This document shows, piece after piece, positions 27,297 through 39,820 of a DNA stretch of 64,000 nucleotides. Made by a program: the position numbers and the translations under genes. The stretch comes from Prochilodus magdalenae (Eukaryota > Chordata > Actinopteri > Characiformes > Prochilodontidae), in the NCBI GenBank assembly GCA_024036415.1, contig JAMWET010006558.1, positions 111,001-175,000 of the forward strand. The letters run 5' to 3'. Every line of letters starts with the position of its first letter. Positions within the stretch are counted from its first letter, which is position 1. Under the pieces are notes generated by a model, which worked only from the letters and a program-made list of their open reading frames with translations, had not been told where the DNA came from and did not search any database.

Positions 27297-30200
27297 GTAG
27301 GTTTAAACTTCACATCTTTACCGCTTGGCTAGCGCTGATAAAAATGTTTCCTAGTATCGCGATATTTGGTGTAGGGACTGGGTATTCTTGTAAACTCGCG
27401 ATACTTGAAGACTTTATGTAAAAGCTATACAATAATTAAACTGGCTTTAATTATGCACATGTGTGCACCAAATCCATTGACGTTGGACCAACTATGGTCT
27501 TTTTACCGATACGTGCCATTAGTCAGTCTTCTTGGTTGGTGTTTACCCTCAACATTATCCTCGATATACTCAGAAAAGCATATTAATTGATCTGATTGGT
27601 CACTATACCAGTAACCTATCATTATATCACCCAGTGTCTTGATATTTAGGCTAGCACTGATGAAGCTCACGAGATGCTTCCTAATATCCCAACCCCAAAA
27701 CAGATCTTACCTAACCAAACATGGCTTGTTTACTGACAGTTAACCCAAAACACTGCCTTACAAAGTACTGGGTGTGTAAACAGGTTATCTTACTTGCAGA
27801 AACTAAACTCTGTTTATAAGGGGTGTCAATCACCCCTCCATCTGCACGATATCCAAAATATATACCATGCTTTAGTCCCCATAGGATAATATATTGAGTT
27901 TGCAATATAATGGGAATTGTGATGATATGTTGTGCTGTATTACCTTGGCTCAGCTGCAAGTTATGTACCCAAAGGAAGACTTTGAGCTGTTGAAGTCACA
28001 CAGGAGTTGTGACTGCCCACGCCATGCATGCATTGCAAGTTGATGCAATACTTTCTGCTTTACTCAAAGCTATTGATTTTAATATCCTAGCACCAATTCA
28101 GCTTAATTTGTATTTGCTTGTTATAACATATACACACATGGCACACATCTGAGAATTGATCCCATATTGAAAATATCATATGCTGTGTTGAGTTTTTTTT
28201 TGTTTTTTTCTCCCCCCACCCACTCCTTATTGTTTATTCGACTTTGAATGATCTAAAGCACCCAGCAAATGACATGCGGTACTTTTGCTATGTATCAATA
28301 GAGCAAAAATGAAATATGTAGTATGTAATGTGACGCCAGTGCGGCCACACTGGTTATCTAACATCTTAAATATTGCTCATTGTGTTGTAAAAGTACCACT
28401 AGCAGCTAATAAAAGCCTGAAACACTACAGCAACCTGGTTATTTCAGATAATAATACAGATATGCAGTAGGTAAAACTCGTCTTCGTTTAAAACATATAT
28501 AGGGAAACTTTAGACCTGCACTTCTTAATACAGCCACACCAGCAGAACCATCAGCAGAAGTCTCTTAGGCTCTGTTCTCTCTTTGGACCCAAAAAGAGAG
28601 GCTCTAAACAGCAAACGATTGCCACCACACAGACTAGAGCAGAACGTAAAGTATTATCATTTTGAGAATGCTGAGGAATGCGCCAAAATTGTCTGGGTGA
28701 CTGCACGCAGCTAGTTTCGAGCCTCCTCTGCAGGTCAGTGGGGCTTACAGTGTGGAAACTTGAATGCATGTTTTGACTTAAAAGGCTTCCACTGAAACAC
28801 AGAGGCAGACCCGGGCTAATTCGGTTGGCTTTCAAGCCCCCAAAACAAGCACAGGCGGCTGTCACATGCTTAGAGGTTGGATACCGGTTTAGGTGTTGTG
28901 ATCTCATCCTGGCCCGGCTTGGGCTTGCTAACAACAGGGCGTTGGAAGTGCGCATGGAAAGCCGCGCCTTCTTGTGTGGGGGCTTTTATTTGTTGTTTCT
29001 TTTTTAACCTGACTCCAGGCTTAAATTAACTCTCACATCCGTAGTGTTTCCTCTGTCACTCTTTTGGATGAGCTGCCAAAAAGGGAGCTGCACCAAGCTG
29101 CCTGGGTTTGCCTCTGAAATGAGCAGATCTTTAGCTGGACCTGTCGTCATTGTGATCAGCAGTATATATGTGATTTTTATATTCATCCAAATTTTAATTT
29201 TAGGTGAGTTTTAGCCTTTGCACATCATTTAATCTGTTTACATAGTTTCACAGGTGAAGTAAATAACGGTACACACTCTCCCCCTATTGAGTATTTAGAA
29301 TATGGTTGACTTTTGTGGCACCGGATGAGTTTGTTTGCCCCATCCACACAGATTTACAGTTTAGTGAAATGTCTGTCGGTGATTCACTCTGGTCTGTGTG
29401 TGTGATTAAATGGCTTTCAGTGTCTTTCTGACAGAACTGCAGGCAGGCCGTCACACAGGTCTAGAAACTGGATCTTTTTATCGGTGGCGCATCTGTGTGA
29501 GAAAGCAGAAGTACACACAGCGGCTGCGGAATTCCCCAGCGCTGGGCTGGAAACGCATTCTCATACCTCCCTTTGTAGAAGAAGCCCTTTTGACAAAGGC
29601 CTCACACATGCTCTCACTGAACACGCTGCACTGTACATCCGAAAACAAGGCGCAAGATCAGTTCTGAGCTTTGTGCGTTCCAGTGAAGGAGTAACTGTAT
29701 GTAACCACCATCCACACTGTCTAATTCATCAGCTTCCTCCTTCCTCTTATCATGGTGGCCTTCAGTGTGTGCATCTCGCTAATATTGGGCCTTTAATCAA
29801 ATGTTACACGAGCGAGAAGCAATATGATGGTTTTACCTGCGAGTGTGTGAGTATGTGTCGCCAGTTTGACCTCCTTTTATTTCCGCCGTCTCTGTTTCTG
29901 GGCCACGAGGAAACTTTTTCTTTCTCTCCTTTAGTCCCCTACCGCAGTCATCAGTAGCACTGAAACTCGATGAAATCCCCTGAAGTCATTCCATACGGGT
30001 GAAACGTTTCCCACTTCGGGAGCTGAATTTCACTTCAGGACATTTGTATCTGGAGAAGTCCCACCACAATGCCCCCGTTCCCTTTATCTCAGTGAAACTT
30101 TCTCTGTGCCTGTGGTTCATTAATTGATTGGGCTGCTTTTTTTTTTTGGCCTCAACTGTTTCCTCGTGTGTTACTGTAATGGTGAGACAGGTCTTTGCTC

Positions 30201-33200
30201 GTAAGGAACAGACACGTTTTCCCTGTTAGCACAAACTGGAACCGTTTAAATACGTTTACATGCTCTTTTCCCTTTTCCTTAGACAGGAAAGGGGAATCTC
30301 ACAGATATATCTTGTGTAAGATTTTGACAAATATGATGCATGGCGCATACTTGGCACCATGTTGCTTCTGAGTGATATTGTGGTTGTGGTTTAAAGTGCG
30401 ATTATTTTCTCAGGCCTGAGGCTTGAACACTAAGTGTATTATGCCAGACTGTCAGTTAGCTGGGGATGTATTGTCATGTACACTGCACATGGGTGTTTGG
30501 TTGCTTCTGATTGGTGGTAGTTACTAGGTTTAAAGCCTAGTATTAGACACAGCCAAATTAGACATGTGTAATAAGAAGATAGCACATCAGACCATTTTTG
30601 ACCTTTCTGGCTTAATGATCATGTGATCAACTGTACGTGGTTTAGAGTTGATCTTTTCAGCTTCTAGGCTGCAGAAAGCCCGGACGCAAGACTGTACGTT
30701 GCCTATTTGAATTTCCTCTTGTCAAATAGAACTTGACCTTCTTCACCCAAATCTTCCCATGTGTTGTCCCTGGAAAGAAATCTCGTGCTATTAGGTCACA
30801 GAATTTTCCCATCGTTCTGCACAGTGAGTGTGCATAGGTTCTGTACTTGCCTAAAAACCTCTCACGTGTCTCACATCTCACGTGAAGGTCAAAATGTAAG
30901 TGAAATCTGCGTGAGAGGGATTTAGGAAGAAGAACCGTCGGTCAATACGACCCATTGGTCACAGGTCGCCAGCTGTAACCACAACACTGGCCAACAACAT
31001 GACAACAAGTTTTTAAGATTAGCATTAGAAGTTAGCAAGTTTGTTCATTGTAAGTGCAATTATTATACGTCTATATGTCGAATAAATCCATCCACGAAGC
31101 TCTGATTTATGTCCACAACACTAATTGACTTGGAGACTTAAGTAGCCAGAACAAGCTGGGATAATAACAGGAGTCCTGGTGTTATCGTGATGGCGGTGTT
31201 TAGTTGTTCTAAAGTTGAAATGGGCCTGAAGGTCCACATTTAAAGCCCCAGGGTACATAATCCGAGCTTTATTCTCTCTGTCGAAGTTAACCGTGTTCCT
31301 CTGGGCCTCAATAAACACAAACACATGTGTTTTCCCCATGAGTATCTTCCCAAGCCTAATAACTGACCGTCATAGTCCCTATTCCACCGTATAGTCTTCC
31401 TCTCCATGTGAACTGGACAGTCAACATGCTCAGCAAAACAATTTACGACATGATGTGGCAGGTTATATCACGAATATGGCAAACATAATCATAGTGCTTA
31501 CACCCACAGACAATAGGCAGACTCATGTAACAGTACAATACTACTTGGCAGTTTCAGTCATTTAGAATTGTGGGTTTGTTCGTGAAAGATGGCTCAAGAG
31601 GCTTCTGTAAAAGTCATGTTTTTGTGGTTGTGTACTATTTCCTGTACTCATAACTCGTCGTTTTGTCAACTTCCTCCTCGTGTTTTGAATAGGCTCCTTC
31701 AGCTCTCCTCCTGTATTTCTCCCGAAGTCTCATAGAGCGCACCGGCCAAAACTACCTCTGCTTTAATGCCCAGCTTTCCAAGAAGCAAAGGAGGCCAGAA
31801 TTGTGCGGAGCGTCCCGGTTTGACTGTCTGTATAGAAGTTCCAGCATTGCGCAATGCTCAGGGCCTGTCTGCCTCTATGGCCTACCACCACACTCATGCT
31901 GCAGCAGGGTGTGAAAAATGTCTTAGTATCATTTATTTACATCATACTTCTTTCCACCAGCGATTGTGAAATACTTTCCTTTGTTTGTGCGTGGTCTTCC
32001 CCCTCCTGTTTTACCGTGAAATGCTAACCTCGCCTTTTAAAGCCTTTTAACCTGAAGCACTGTGTTGCCTTTTCTTGTCTCTGTGCAGAATTCTCCACCT
32101 GGCCATTATCCATGAACTGGGGCCATTTGCACTCGAATTGATAAGCCTGTTCTCTAAAGAGGTCCTGGACATTCAGAACAACTTGTATCAGGTAAATATC
32201 AGACACATCCTCCACCACTTTTTTTAAAAACTGGTTTTTAGTCATAGTGTAGACTGACCTACATCCTCGTACACTTTCATTAAAGCTTATTGAGTTTTCA
32301 CATTATTTCCCTATCCATGTGATACCAAGCATAATAACTTCATACATACATACAGAGTCATAAAGATGTAAAGGTTTACGTTTTTTTATTATTAGTGATG
32401 TTAATAAATGACTAAATAAAAAAAAAAAACAATAAATATACCAGTAAAGATGTATTAAGAAAGGTGTGGTGCCTTCATATCCTCAACAAAGATTAAAAAT
32501 AGCTGCCACATATCATTAAAACGTCCCATCTATTTTTATTTATTTATTTATTTTCAATTTAAGATGGTACAGGACTGGCTGATCCAGTGACTGTATGTCG
32601 GTAGGTTAGTGACTTTCCATTTAAACAAAATCAAAAGTAGAGAGCAGAAAGCCAGCATGTTTATGTTCTGTCTACCGAGAGAGCTATCCATCTGGGCCAC
32701 ACCCAACAACGCTATGAATGGGAATGGCTCCCCTATTTTCCAAGAGACCTTTAAGAGCGTCTCCAAGGTAGAGTTCCAAACCGTACACAGTTTTACACAC
32801 GACAGGAACATATGCAAAGTGAAGCTGGAGCCAGAACACATCTGTCGCATGTTGCTACTAAAGTTGGCATGGTAACCAGCTAGCCCTGGCCCATCCTGTC
32901 TGGTAATCCAGCTTTGTACCTGAGGAGGCGATAGTGAGTCACTGTAGTGCTGTAGGAGTGAAATCAGTCCAACATGAGAGGTTGAAGTAGCTCTGCTGTC
33001 CTGGCGGCGTATCCTGACTTCTTATCAGTCATGTTGAAGGTTATTTGAGGGCCAGTACGAAGGGAACAGTCGGTGCAGCCAGTCGGTGCAGCGCCACTCT
33101 GACACAGACCAATGCTGCATCTCTGGTTAAATAAGAATACCATAGACAGCAGCTCACCAGCTAACCGATAACTCTTATGAAAGAGACTTTATATTAGAGG

Positions 33201-33628
33201 TTTATATTAGTCACTGTCTAAAGGAAAATAAGTGTCTCCTCTTACAGGGCTTACCATAATTCAATGTAAGTCAATGGAACCAGAGTTTTTTCCAAGCAGT
33301 TTTGGGTCATTTCTGTTGGTCCATTCACTATGAAATTATCACTCGATCACTCACTCACCTCCTCACTCACCACCTCACTCACTCACTCACTCACTCACGT
33401 TGGGTTGGTGTAGCTCAGTGGACAACACCACTACCCACCAGGGAGCCACCACCACATGTGGGAGACTGGGGTTCCAATCCCGCTCTGGGTGGCTATGCTG
33501 TGCTACACCAATAAGAGTCCTTGGGCAAGACTCCTAACATTACACTGGCCCACCTGTAACATGATTAACCTTGTAAGCTGCTCAGGATAAGAGCCTCAGC
33601 TAAATGCCATAAACATGTGTGTGTGTTT

Positions 33629-33719
<91 letters not shown>

Positions 33720-36700
33720 AAATAATATATATAAATCTCCAGAAGAAAAACAATACTCTCAAGAATGGCTTTTTTTAATGCAAGTCAGTGGAATGGAGCT
33801 AATTATATTAAGCGGTTTAGAACAGTGTTTATATACTACGTTAAAAGAAAGTGAGGAACCTTGATTATTAATATTATGATGATGATAAGGATTAGGGAGA
33901 CAAAAAAGGTCAGCAGTTCTATCAAGATTAGTGAAGAAAGCTGACAGTGTTGTGGCTGTAATATTAGTGAAATGGCAAATCCATCATTTCAATACCAAAC
34001 GTGTTCTGAATAAGCATGCGAATTTTGAGGCGATGGTAAATATTCAGCCTGAAAGTTGATGCTAATTTGATGGTCGGGGATGAGAGACGCGCAGCGTGAA
34101 ATAGTCGAGAAGGAGAGATCATTGCAGTATGTAAAAAAAGGAGGAAACTGAGTGAAAAGGCAAAACTGTCGCAGTCAGCATCTAAAACTGTGACTAATGG
34201 AAATGCTGTTTTGAGCCGAGATTACCGACATCCACGTAATCACGACAGGGCATCGGTCATATTACTCACTCGTCGCATAAGCACACTCAACACGCGTTCC
34301 TAAATTGAGTAAGCTCTGCATTGTTGCTCTCGTTTTGGCAGAATCTGCTAAACTTATTTCAGTATCCTCTTTTGTTATCAAAAGATAGCGGCCAGGATAA
34401 GTTGAGAAAAGGATATAAGTGGTTAACCTTTTGATATGAACTTCTGCAGGTGCGCCTTCAAATTAGACGTTAGAATATATGAGAGAGATAGGAGATATGG
34501 TGTTTGTATAACATATGGAGCTCGTGGTCAACCTGCCGTTCTGGGTTCATTTGCATTCCCTTCCATTTCATTTCATTCATTTCTCATAGTTTCAGACCTG
34601 GCTTCAAATAAACTGTGCTTGCTGATGAAACTGAGGAAACTTGGGCCCGGTAGATTCTTACTAGAGTCCTTTTTAATAGTATAATTTTATTTGCTATTCT
34701 CATTCATGGCATGAGGATCAACCTCCAGTGCAATTCCACCCTAGAGAATGTTGTGCTGTACATTAGGCCATGGTTTATTTTTACCCTTGTGTTATATTTT
34801 TGTCTTAAGTTCATATTCCGTCAGATATGATGATAAACAGCTACAGATTAAACACTGCCATCTACACATCAACAGTAAAGCGTAGCTTTAACATCTGAAG
34901 CATGATCACCTGTTTTGGTGCCAGTGTTGGTAATTCAGGATCAGGCTTACAAACATCCTTCCTTTGTCCCGCAGACACCGATGCACCTGGCCGTCTACCT
35001 GGACCAGCGCCACATAGTGAAGGCCTTGGTGGAGAACGGGGCGTGCCTGGAGCTACAGGACCAGGAGGGAAACACCCCGCTGCATGTGGCCTGTGAGCAT
35101 GGGAGACTGGACTGCGCCAATGACATGATCATGGATATGTCACCTACCAAACTGACCCAAGTATTTGAGACGCAGAACTGGAGAGGTACTAGAGGGGATG
35201 TAGAAGCATGTTTTGGCTGGGGGGGCATCATACACTGACGTGTTAGCAGCAGGGAGGGTAATGCGATCTCTTACTGCTAGCGCTCGGCGTCTCTGTTCCC
35301 GGGGTCTGAGCCGGTCACGTTGAAAGAAGAACGTTGTGCACTGTAATGCTGCGATTTCAATGAAAGTGGAATTGTTTTCAGCATGTCACGGCTTTTTAGT
35401 GAACAGAAACAGAAACATGGCAATAATAGAAAGAGGGAACTCGGTGTGTTTTGGAATTGCCTGGCTTGTTGACATGACAACGCTTTGCTTTGCATGTCAT
35501 GAATATGCAGCGGATAAACATTTATTTGTTTATGTAGTCAGTAGTAGCGTATTGAAATGAAAACGTCTCTCGCGTATCATATTATAACCACATTTCAATT
35601 ACAGGAGACTTTATTAATTAATCATAATTCTAGGGGCCATTTTATACGTGTGTATTTATTTGTTTAGGTATTTGGGGGGGAGGGGGGTGTTATTTTGTTA
35701 GAAGTGCAGTGGGCATTCTCTTTAACAGCTTTTCTTTGTAGTAGATAATCACAGCAGGTCATTTCTAACAACTTAAAATATTGAATTTAATTTGTTTTGA
35801 CCTCAGAATCGCAAACCATATCCAAACATTCCAATCTGAAAATCTGTGTGCCGTTAAACCTCCTAACACAACATTCATTCAAACATGGGATGTGTTCAGG
35901 AACTCCTCGTTGTTGCTGTTTAAAATTTAATGGACATCATTGACACATCGCTGCATCATACTGGATCAAATTTTGAATTGTGTAATCCAGAATTGCCAGC
36001 AGTTTGATGGTGTTTTTTTTATTTTTTTATTTTTTATTTTTTAATTCAGGTCTTTCCTGCCTACATGTCGCCACATTGCACAAACAGCACCGCCTCATGA
36101 GGCTCCTGATGAAGAAAGGTGCAGATCTGAACATCCAGGTGAGTAGAGCTGGTTATATAGGGAGGATTTCCTTGCTGCTTCTTCCACCATTAGCAAATCT
36201 GCTAATTTGTAATGTGTGCTAAATGAAGAGCACCATCAAACGTAGTATCAGTCTTTCAGATGACCTCTCTCCTGGACTGGTTCTGGTGAAAAGGCAAACT
36301 GAAGATAAATATGGGGGTTGAGAAACGTTGATATCACTGTGAGGGCTTTAGAGTGATGTGCTACTAATCTGGCAGCCGACTTGAAACTGTAAAGAGAGGG
36401 GCTTGACATCTGGATCCATATCCATGATGAAGGTTGCTGTCACTGATCATTTTACATTTCGGGAACATACAGTTGTGCAAATCAAACCAAAGAAGGCCTT
36501 TAGTGCCTCCACAAAACCAAAGACAGCTGCTCCTATCAACCTCCCGACCTGGAAATTCACTTTAGACTGTGGAAATTACTTGGACGAGGGACTGAGGTTA
36601 AAATCAGTATAGTGTAGGCCCAGCTTCAGAGACTCCCTTACAGCACGAGTGCCGTCAGTATATCAAGATAAATTATTTTATAGATATCCCAGGTGTATGA

Positions 36701-37567
36701 ATCTTATCACCGTCGGCACTTCGATTGCATCTACGTTACGTAGCAGCCTGCTACAGCCGCTTTACCTGCACCTCTTACAGAGCTATGTCGCCACGCCTGT
36801 TTTTCTGACCTGTCGCGTGCCATTTCTGCCCTTCAGGAAGGTACGAGTGGAAAGACAGCGCTGCACATCGCGGTGGAGCTTCACGATGTGGAAGCAGTGG
36901 CCCTGCTGCTGAAGAGGGGCGCCAACGTGGACGCCGCAATGCTGAACGGCTGCACCGCTCTGCACCTGGCCGTCGGCCGGCAGGACGCCGCCATCACCAC
37001 CCGCCTGTGCCAAGCAGGAGCCGACAAAATGATCCGGAACATGGAGGACGAGACGGCGCTGGACCTCGCAGATGGCAATGATGATGTAAGAATGATTTAT
37101 TTGTTTAAACAGAAAGAGAAAAAGCAGGATAAGCAAGGGGTGCAAAACGTGGTAGCTCCTCAAACCTGACTCCTTTTAATTCAGACACGGTTTTCCTCTG
37201 TAATGTACCCATGCCGTGCAAATATCGATCGATTGATTGATTTGTTGATTGGTTCTTGTTAACATGTTAATAGCAAGGTAAAACGATGTGCATGTTAGTC
37301 AAAAGGGGAACATCTTATTGAGGGTCGGCTTTCACAAGGCTGTATGCTGCCTACCTAAGCCTTGAATGACTGCTGATGTAAACCTGAGCTTGCTGGTGCA
37401 ACCCGGTCTTTGCTCAGTTCATTCTGAAAATTCTGGGTGGGTTCTCAAAAGTCCCTTACTGCATGTGACGAGTAACACGGTTCCTGCTTTTTGCTTTTCA
37501 GATACTTGCACTGTTGCCGTTTGACGACATCCAGATCATGGGCAGAACTGTCGGCGTGAATTTCTGA
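26962..37567 (+). CDS. nfkbie: NF-kappaB inhibitor epsilon, complete in six coding exons
   Basis: Joined exons 26,962-27,296, 32,089-32,191, 34,975-35,185, 36,050-36,138, 36,837-37,085 and 37,502-37,567 give 350 residues, near the 361 of the shorter human form. The N-terminal signal-response region has the DSGIDS phosphodegron at residues 20-25, the site of IKK phosphorylation and beta-TrCP recognition, with candidate ubiquitin-acceptor Lys8 and Lys10 just before it. A second conserved element, DSAYGSSS, is at 59-66. Six ankyrin repeats follow at about 110-146, 147-178, 179-216, 217-249, 251-283 and 284-317, with TPLH-type turns; the tail is LALLPFDDIQIM. EVLDIQNNLYQ and MLNGCTALHLA identify the epsilon paralogue. 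The protein holds Rel dimers in the cytoplasm until signal-induced decay. The start has A at -3 and G at +4. Every junction keeps frame. Confidence 0.95.
27297..32088. other. nfkbie: nfkbie intron 1
   Basis: A 4.8 kb intron with few recognisable repeats compared with the rest of the window. It contains a second kappaB-like GGAATTCCCC at 29,528-29,537. No additional exon is recognised. Confidence 0.7.
29528..29537 (-). promoter_or_regulatory. nfkbie: Intronic kappaB-like site
   Basis: The minus-strand reading GGGGAATTCC fits GGGRNNYYCC. It lies 2.2 kb into intron 1. A 10-mer of this degeneracy can occur by chance, so the call is weak. Confidence 0.3.
32089..32191 (+). CDS. nfkbie: nfkbie exon 2: first ankyrin repeat
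   Basis: It starts after TGTGCAG, completes the split Thr codon, encodes ILHLAIIHELGP...EVLDIQNNLYQ and ends CAG|GTAAAT in phase 0. The peptide matches the human exon junction closely. Confidence 0.93.
33404..33615 (+). repeat. tRNA-derived SINE (family 1)
   Basis: The head has an A-box TGTAGCTCAGTGG and a B-box-like GGTTCCAATCCC. The body has 'GAGTCCTTGGGCAAGACTCC', and the tail is a diverged form of the fish SINE end. It is a retroposon in nfkbie intron 2, not a tRNA gene: the acceptor stem does not close. Confidence 0.85.
33635..33714. repeat. (TA)n microsatellite
   Basis: About 40 uninterrupted TA units directly follow the SINE tail. Confidence 0.95.
34975..35185 (+). CDS. nfkbie: nfkbie exon 3: ankyrin repeats 2-3
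   Basis: It starts after CCCGCAG with TPMHLAVYLDQ, contains GNTPLHVACEHGRLDCA and ends AGA G|GTACTA in phase 1. The third repeat has a long insertion before the next helix, as in other IkappaBs. Confidence 0.93.
35186..36049. other. nfkbie: nfkbie intron 3
   Basis: 864 bp; ends in a long T/A-rich tract before the exon 4 acceptor. No other feature is seen. Confidence 0.7.
36050..36138 (+). CDS. nfkbie: nfkbie exon 4: ankyrin repeat 4
   Basis: A strong T-rich tract then AATTCAG precedes GLSCLHVATLHKQHRLMRLL and MKKGADLNIQ. The donor is CAG|GTGAGT, phase 0. Confidence 0.93.
36139..36836. other. nfkbie: nfkbie intron 4
   Basis: 698 bp; an open frame at 36,403-36,612 shows no protein similarity. 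Nothing else is seen. Confidence 0.7.
36837..37085 (+). CDS. nfkbie: nfkbie exon 5: ankyrin repeats 5-6
   Basis: It starts after CCCTTCAG with EGTSGKTALHIAVE and runs through MLNGCTALHLAVGRQDAA to ADGNDD, with donor GTAAGA, phase 0. It is more GC-rich than the introns around it. Confidence 0.94.
37086..37501. other. nfkbie: nfkbie intron 5
   Basis: 416 bp, the shortest intron of the gene, with no recognisable element. Confidence 0.7.
37502..37567 (+). CDS. nfkbie: nfkbie exon 6: C-terminal tail and stop
   Basis: After TTTTCAG it encodes ILALLPFDDIQIMGRTVGVN-F and TGA at 37,565-37,567. The LLPFDD core matches the human C-terminus. Confidence 0.92.
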   Translation: MLALLPFDDIQIMGRTVGVNF

Positions 37568-37633
37568 GATTTTTAGGACGGATGGGAGGATTAGCGTGTT
37601 GGCTGTTTGAGATGAGCTCAGTAGGCTCAAGTA

Positions 37634-37639
37634 AATAAA
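37634..37639 (+). terminator. nfkbie: Possible nfkbie polyadenylation signal
   Basis: AATAAA lies 67 bases after the stop and is followed by T-rich and GT-containing sequence. It would give a very short 3'UTR, so a more distal site may also be used. Confidence 0.4.
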
Positions 37640-38102
37640 CGATGGCTTTCCTTTTAGTGAGTTCCCATAACCTCATTTGTTCTAAATGCTTTTCTGAGCT
37701 GTAGATGTTAATTTATGTTTGGGATTCAGTACTGCTCTTCAGACTCTGTGATTCAGTGCCAAAATGATCAAGGATGATGATGATGATGATGGTGATGAAG
37801 TGAAGACCGGCTCTCGTTACTGAGCTGACCTGTGTTGGATGTGAGTGAACAGTAATGAATCCATGCGTAGCGTAACATTGTTAATGACTGGTAATGAGAG
37901 GGTGTCTTCGTTGGTGCAGCCAAACCAAAAAAAAACAAAAGAACCTTACACTACTTTGATGAAGCAGTTAATATGAACTGGAAATACAGCCTGTATGGTT
38001 TTTATCAAACGCCACTTAAAACTCCATCCACGCTGCTGCTGAACGGTCCTCAGTTTTCAGATCATTAACCACTTGGTCACATTATGTACAACATGAAATA
38101 TC
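37640..38102. other. Start of the nfkbie-slc35b2 intergenic region
   Basis: No exon is recognised. Part of it may be nfkbie 3'UTR if the proximal poly(A) signal is not used. Confidence 0.4.
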
Positions 38103-38446
38103 AAACATACTACCGTTCAAAAGTTGAATAACGTTTTTCAATGCTACTTGTTTATACTTTCTTATACAGAAATGTGGATTTTAAAGATCATTCGTCAGGA
38201 GAACATTCTACACGTTTTATTCAATATTATAGGACATCTTTTGAGCAAGTTTGAAATAAAGAGGGGTAAAAAAATTACATTTTCTATTTCCATTGATTTC
38301 ATCTGATTACTTCTGAATATTTGAGATGTGATCATTTTATTGTAGTTAAGCTCAACTCAAGCAGTGTGCAGTAGCGCCCTGCTAGGCATTTGACGTTTCA
38401 GCGCTATTCATTCATTCCAATCATTATTGGTTATGCATGAAACAGT

Positions 38447-39785
38447 AAGTGCGTTTACATGCACTTAGTAATCCAGTCTGCAGTAATCTGATTGTTCAAG
38501 TCATGCATAAAACAGCATGCTCCAATTTCTTGATCAGATTATGGCCTAGAAATCTGATAAAGTAACTGGGATTGTAGCTGGGAAATCAGGCTTCTCTGTG
38601 CATGTGTACCCTTGACTCTGATTTCTTTCCGATTTCTCAGGCTGTGCATGCACGAAAGACAGACCATGCTACCGTGAACAGGGTTTAACAGATGACAACA
38701 TATGTGAGTCAGATGACAACATATAAGAATTTAAAGCAGCAGTCTGTACATTTTATGCCTCTGGGGATTTGGCGAGCTCTCTGGTGGGAATGTGTCATTG
38801 CACTGAGCATGTGGAGGAATTCTTTTAAAGCATGCCTCACTTCAGGAGGATGAATCTGATGAGCAGTCTGAGCAAGCTGCTCTTTTATATAAGCAGCAGG
38901 TAGAAAGTATTAATCCATTACATCTTTCGTCATAAGCAAACCAACATTACTGATCATATACAGCTGCTCAGCCCCTTTCAAAGCCAAGCCCACATTCATT
39001 CTAGTTTCTGCACGGACTCTTCCGAGCTCTATTTCGGCTTGTAAGTTCACTTTACCTTTAGATCTGTGCTTCTTTGGTTTAAAAGCTGAGTGAGCAGATG
39101 AAGACTGCATTTGCCATTCTGGTATCTCACCCTTCGCAGTAGCTCTTGAATTTAGAGGCACAATTGCTCAGCTAATGGTGTCGGATCCTCTTTTAGAGGC
39201 GGTGCATGTAAGGTGACCAGAGAACGAACTTCTATGGAAACCTACCAGACCGCTCTGTTTTTAGAATGACGTATTAGACAGTGGCTCTGGCACATTCACA
39301 CCATTTACATTAGAATAGTTTGTCCCCTTCCCACTCGGGAATACCATTCACTCACTTACTCATTCACTGATCTTCTAAGCCTCCTATGAGAGCTCACTGG
39401 GTAGAAGCCTTCCTCAGAAATCTTAAAGACTGCTGCTTTAAACATTGTTCATCTTCTAGATCCGTGTTTCCCAAGCCCGGTCCTGGAGACACCCTGCCCT
39501 GCACATTGCAGTGCTCTCCTGCACCTGATTCAACCTTTCAGCTCATTAACAAGCCCTTTTGCGTGGGGAGTCCTCCGACATGTGCAGGGCAGGGTGCCTT
39601 CAGGACCAGGGTTGAGAAACGCTGCTCGAGGCGATCACGTTTTCGTACATCACGTCTTGTTCTGTGAGTTCGTCGGCCGAGCACAAGCAGAAATCCATCA
39701 GAGTTTCCCTGATATCTAATGTAAACACAGTGAATGGGTTACCAGATTAACTGCAGTAATCGGATTACTAAGTGCGTTTAAACAG
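38447..39785. mobile_element. Middle element with GTGCGTTTACATGCAC-type ends
   Basis: The left end reads GTGCGTTTACATGCACTTAG with 'TAATCCAGTCTGCAGTAATC'. The right end reads 'CTGCAGTAATCGGATTACTA' then AGTGCGTTTA, inverted. It is about 1.3 kb and has no intact transposase. Its interior holds a third, hAT-like MITE. Confidence 0.65.
39463..39628. mobile_element. Inner palindromic MITE (hAT-like)
   Basis: The ends are inverted copies: 'GTTTCCCAAGCCCGGTCCTG' with 'GACACCCTGCCCTGCACAT' at the left, and 'ATGTGCAGGGCAGGGTG' with 'CAGGACCAGGGTTGAGAAAC' at the right. The superfamily is a guess from similarity to common fish hAT MITEs. Confidence 0.65.
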
Positions 39786-39820
39786 ACTCTGGCTTCAAGC
39801 TTTTGAACGGTGGTGTATGT

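Larger units (their letters stand above)
32192..34974. other. nfkbie: nfkbie intron 2
   Basis: A 2.8 kb intron containing a CACT-type microsatellite (33,342-33,398), a SINE and a long TA microsatellite. The rest is unassigned. Confidence 0.7.
38103..39820. mobile_element. Outer Tc1-type MITE carrying nested insertions
   Basis: The outer ends are 'ACCGTTCAAAAGTT' at about 38,111 and its complement 'CTTTTGAACGGTGG' at about 39,801, a TIR form common in fish Tc1/mariner MITEs. Nearly everything between is a second element (38,447-39,785). The outer element itself would be only about 380 bp. Confidence 0.6.

Noticed and set aside
35336..35560. Possible extra nfkbie exon in intron 3
   Set aside because: The ankyrin repeats are complete and in frame without it, and the peptide has no ankyrin character.
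36403..36612. Open frame in nfkbie intron 4
   Set aside because: No splice-site support and no similarity; exons 4 and 5 join precisely without it.
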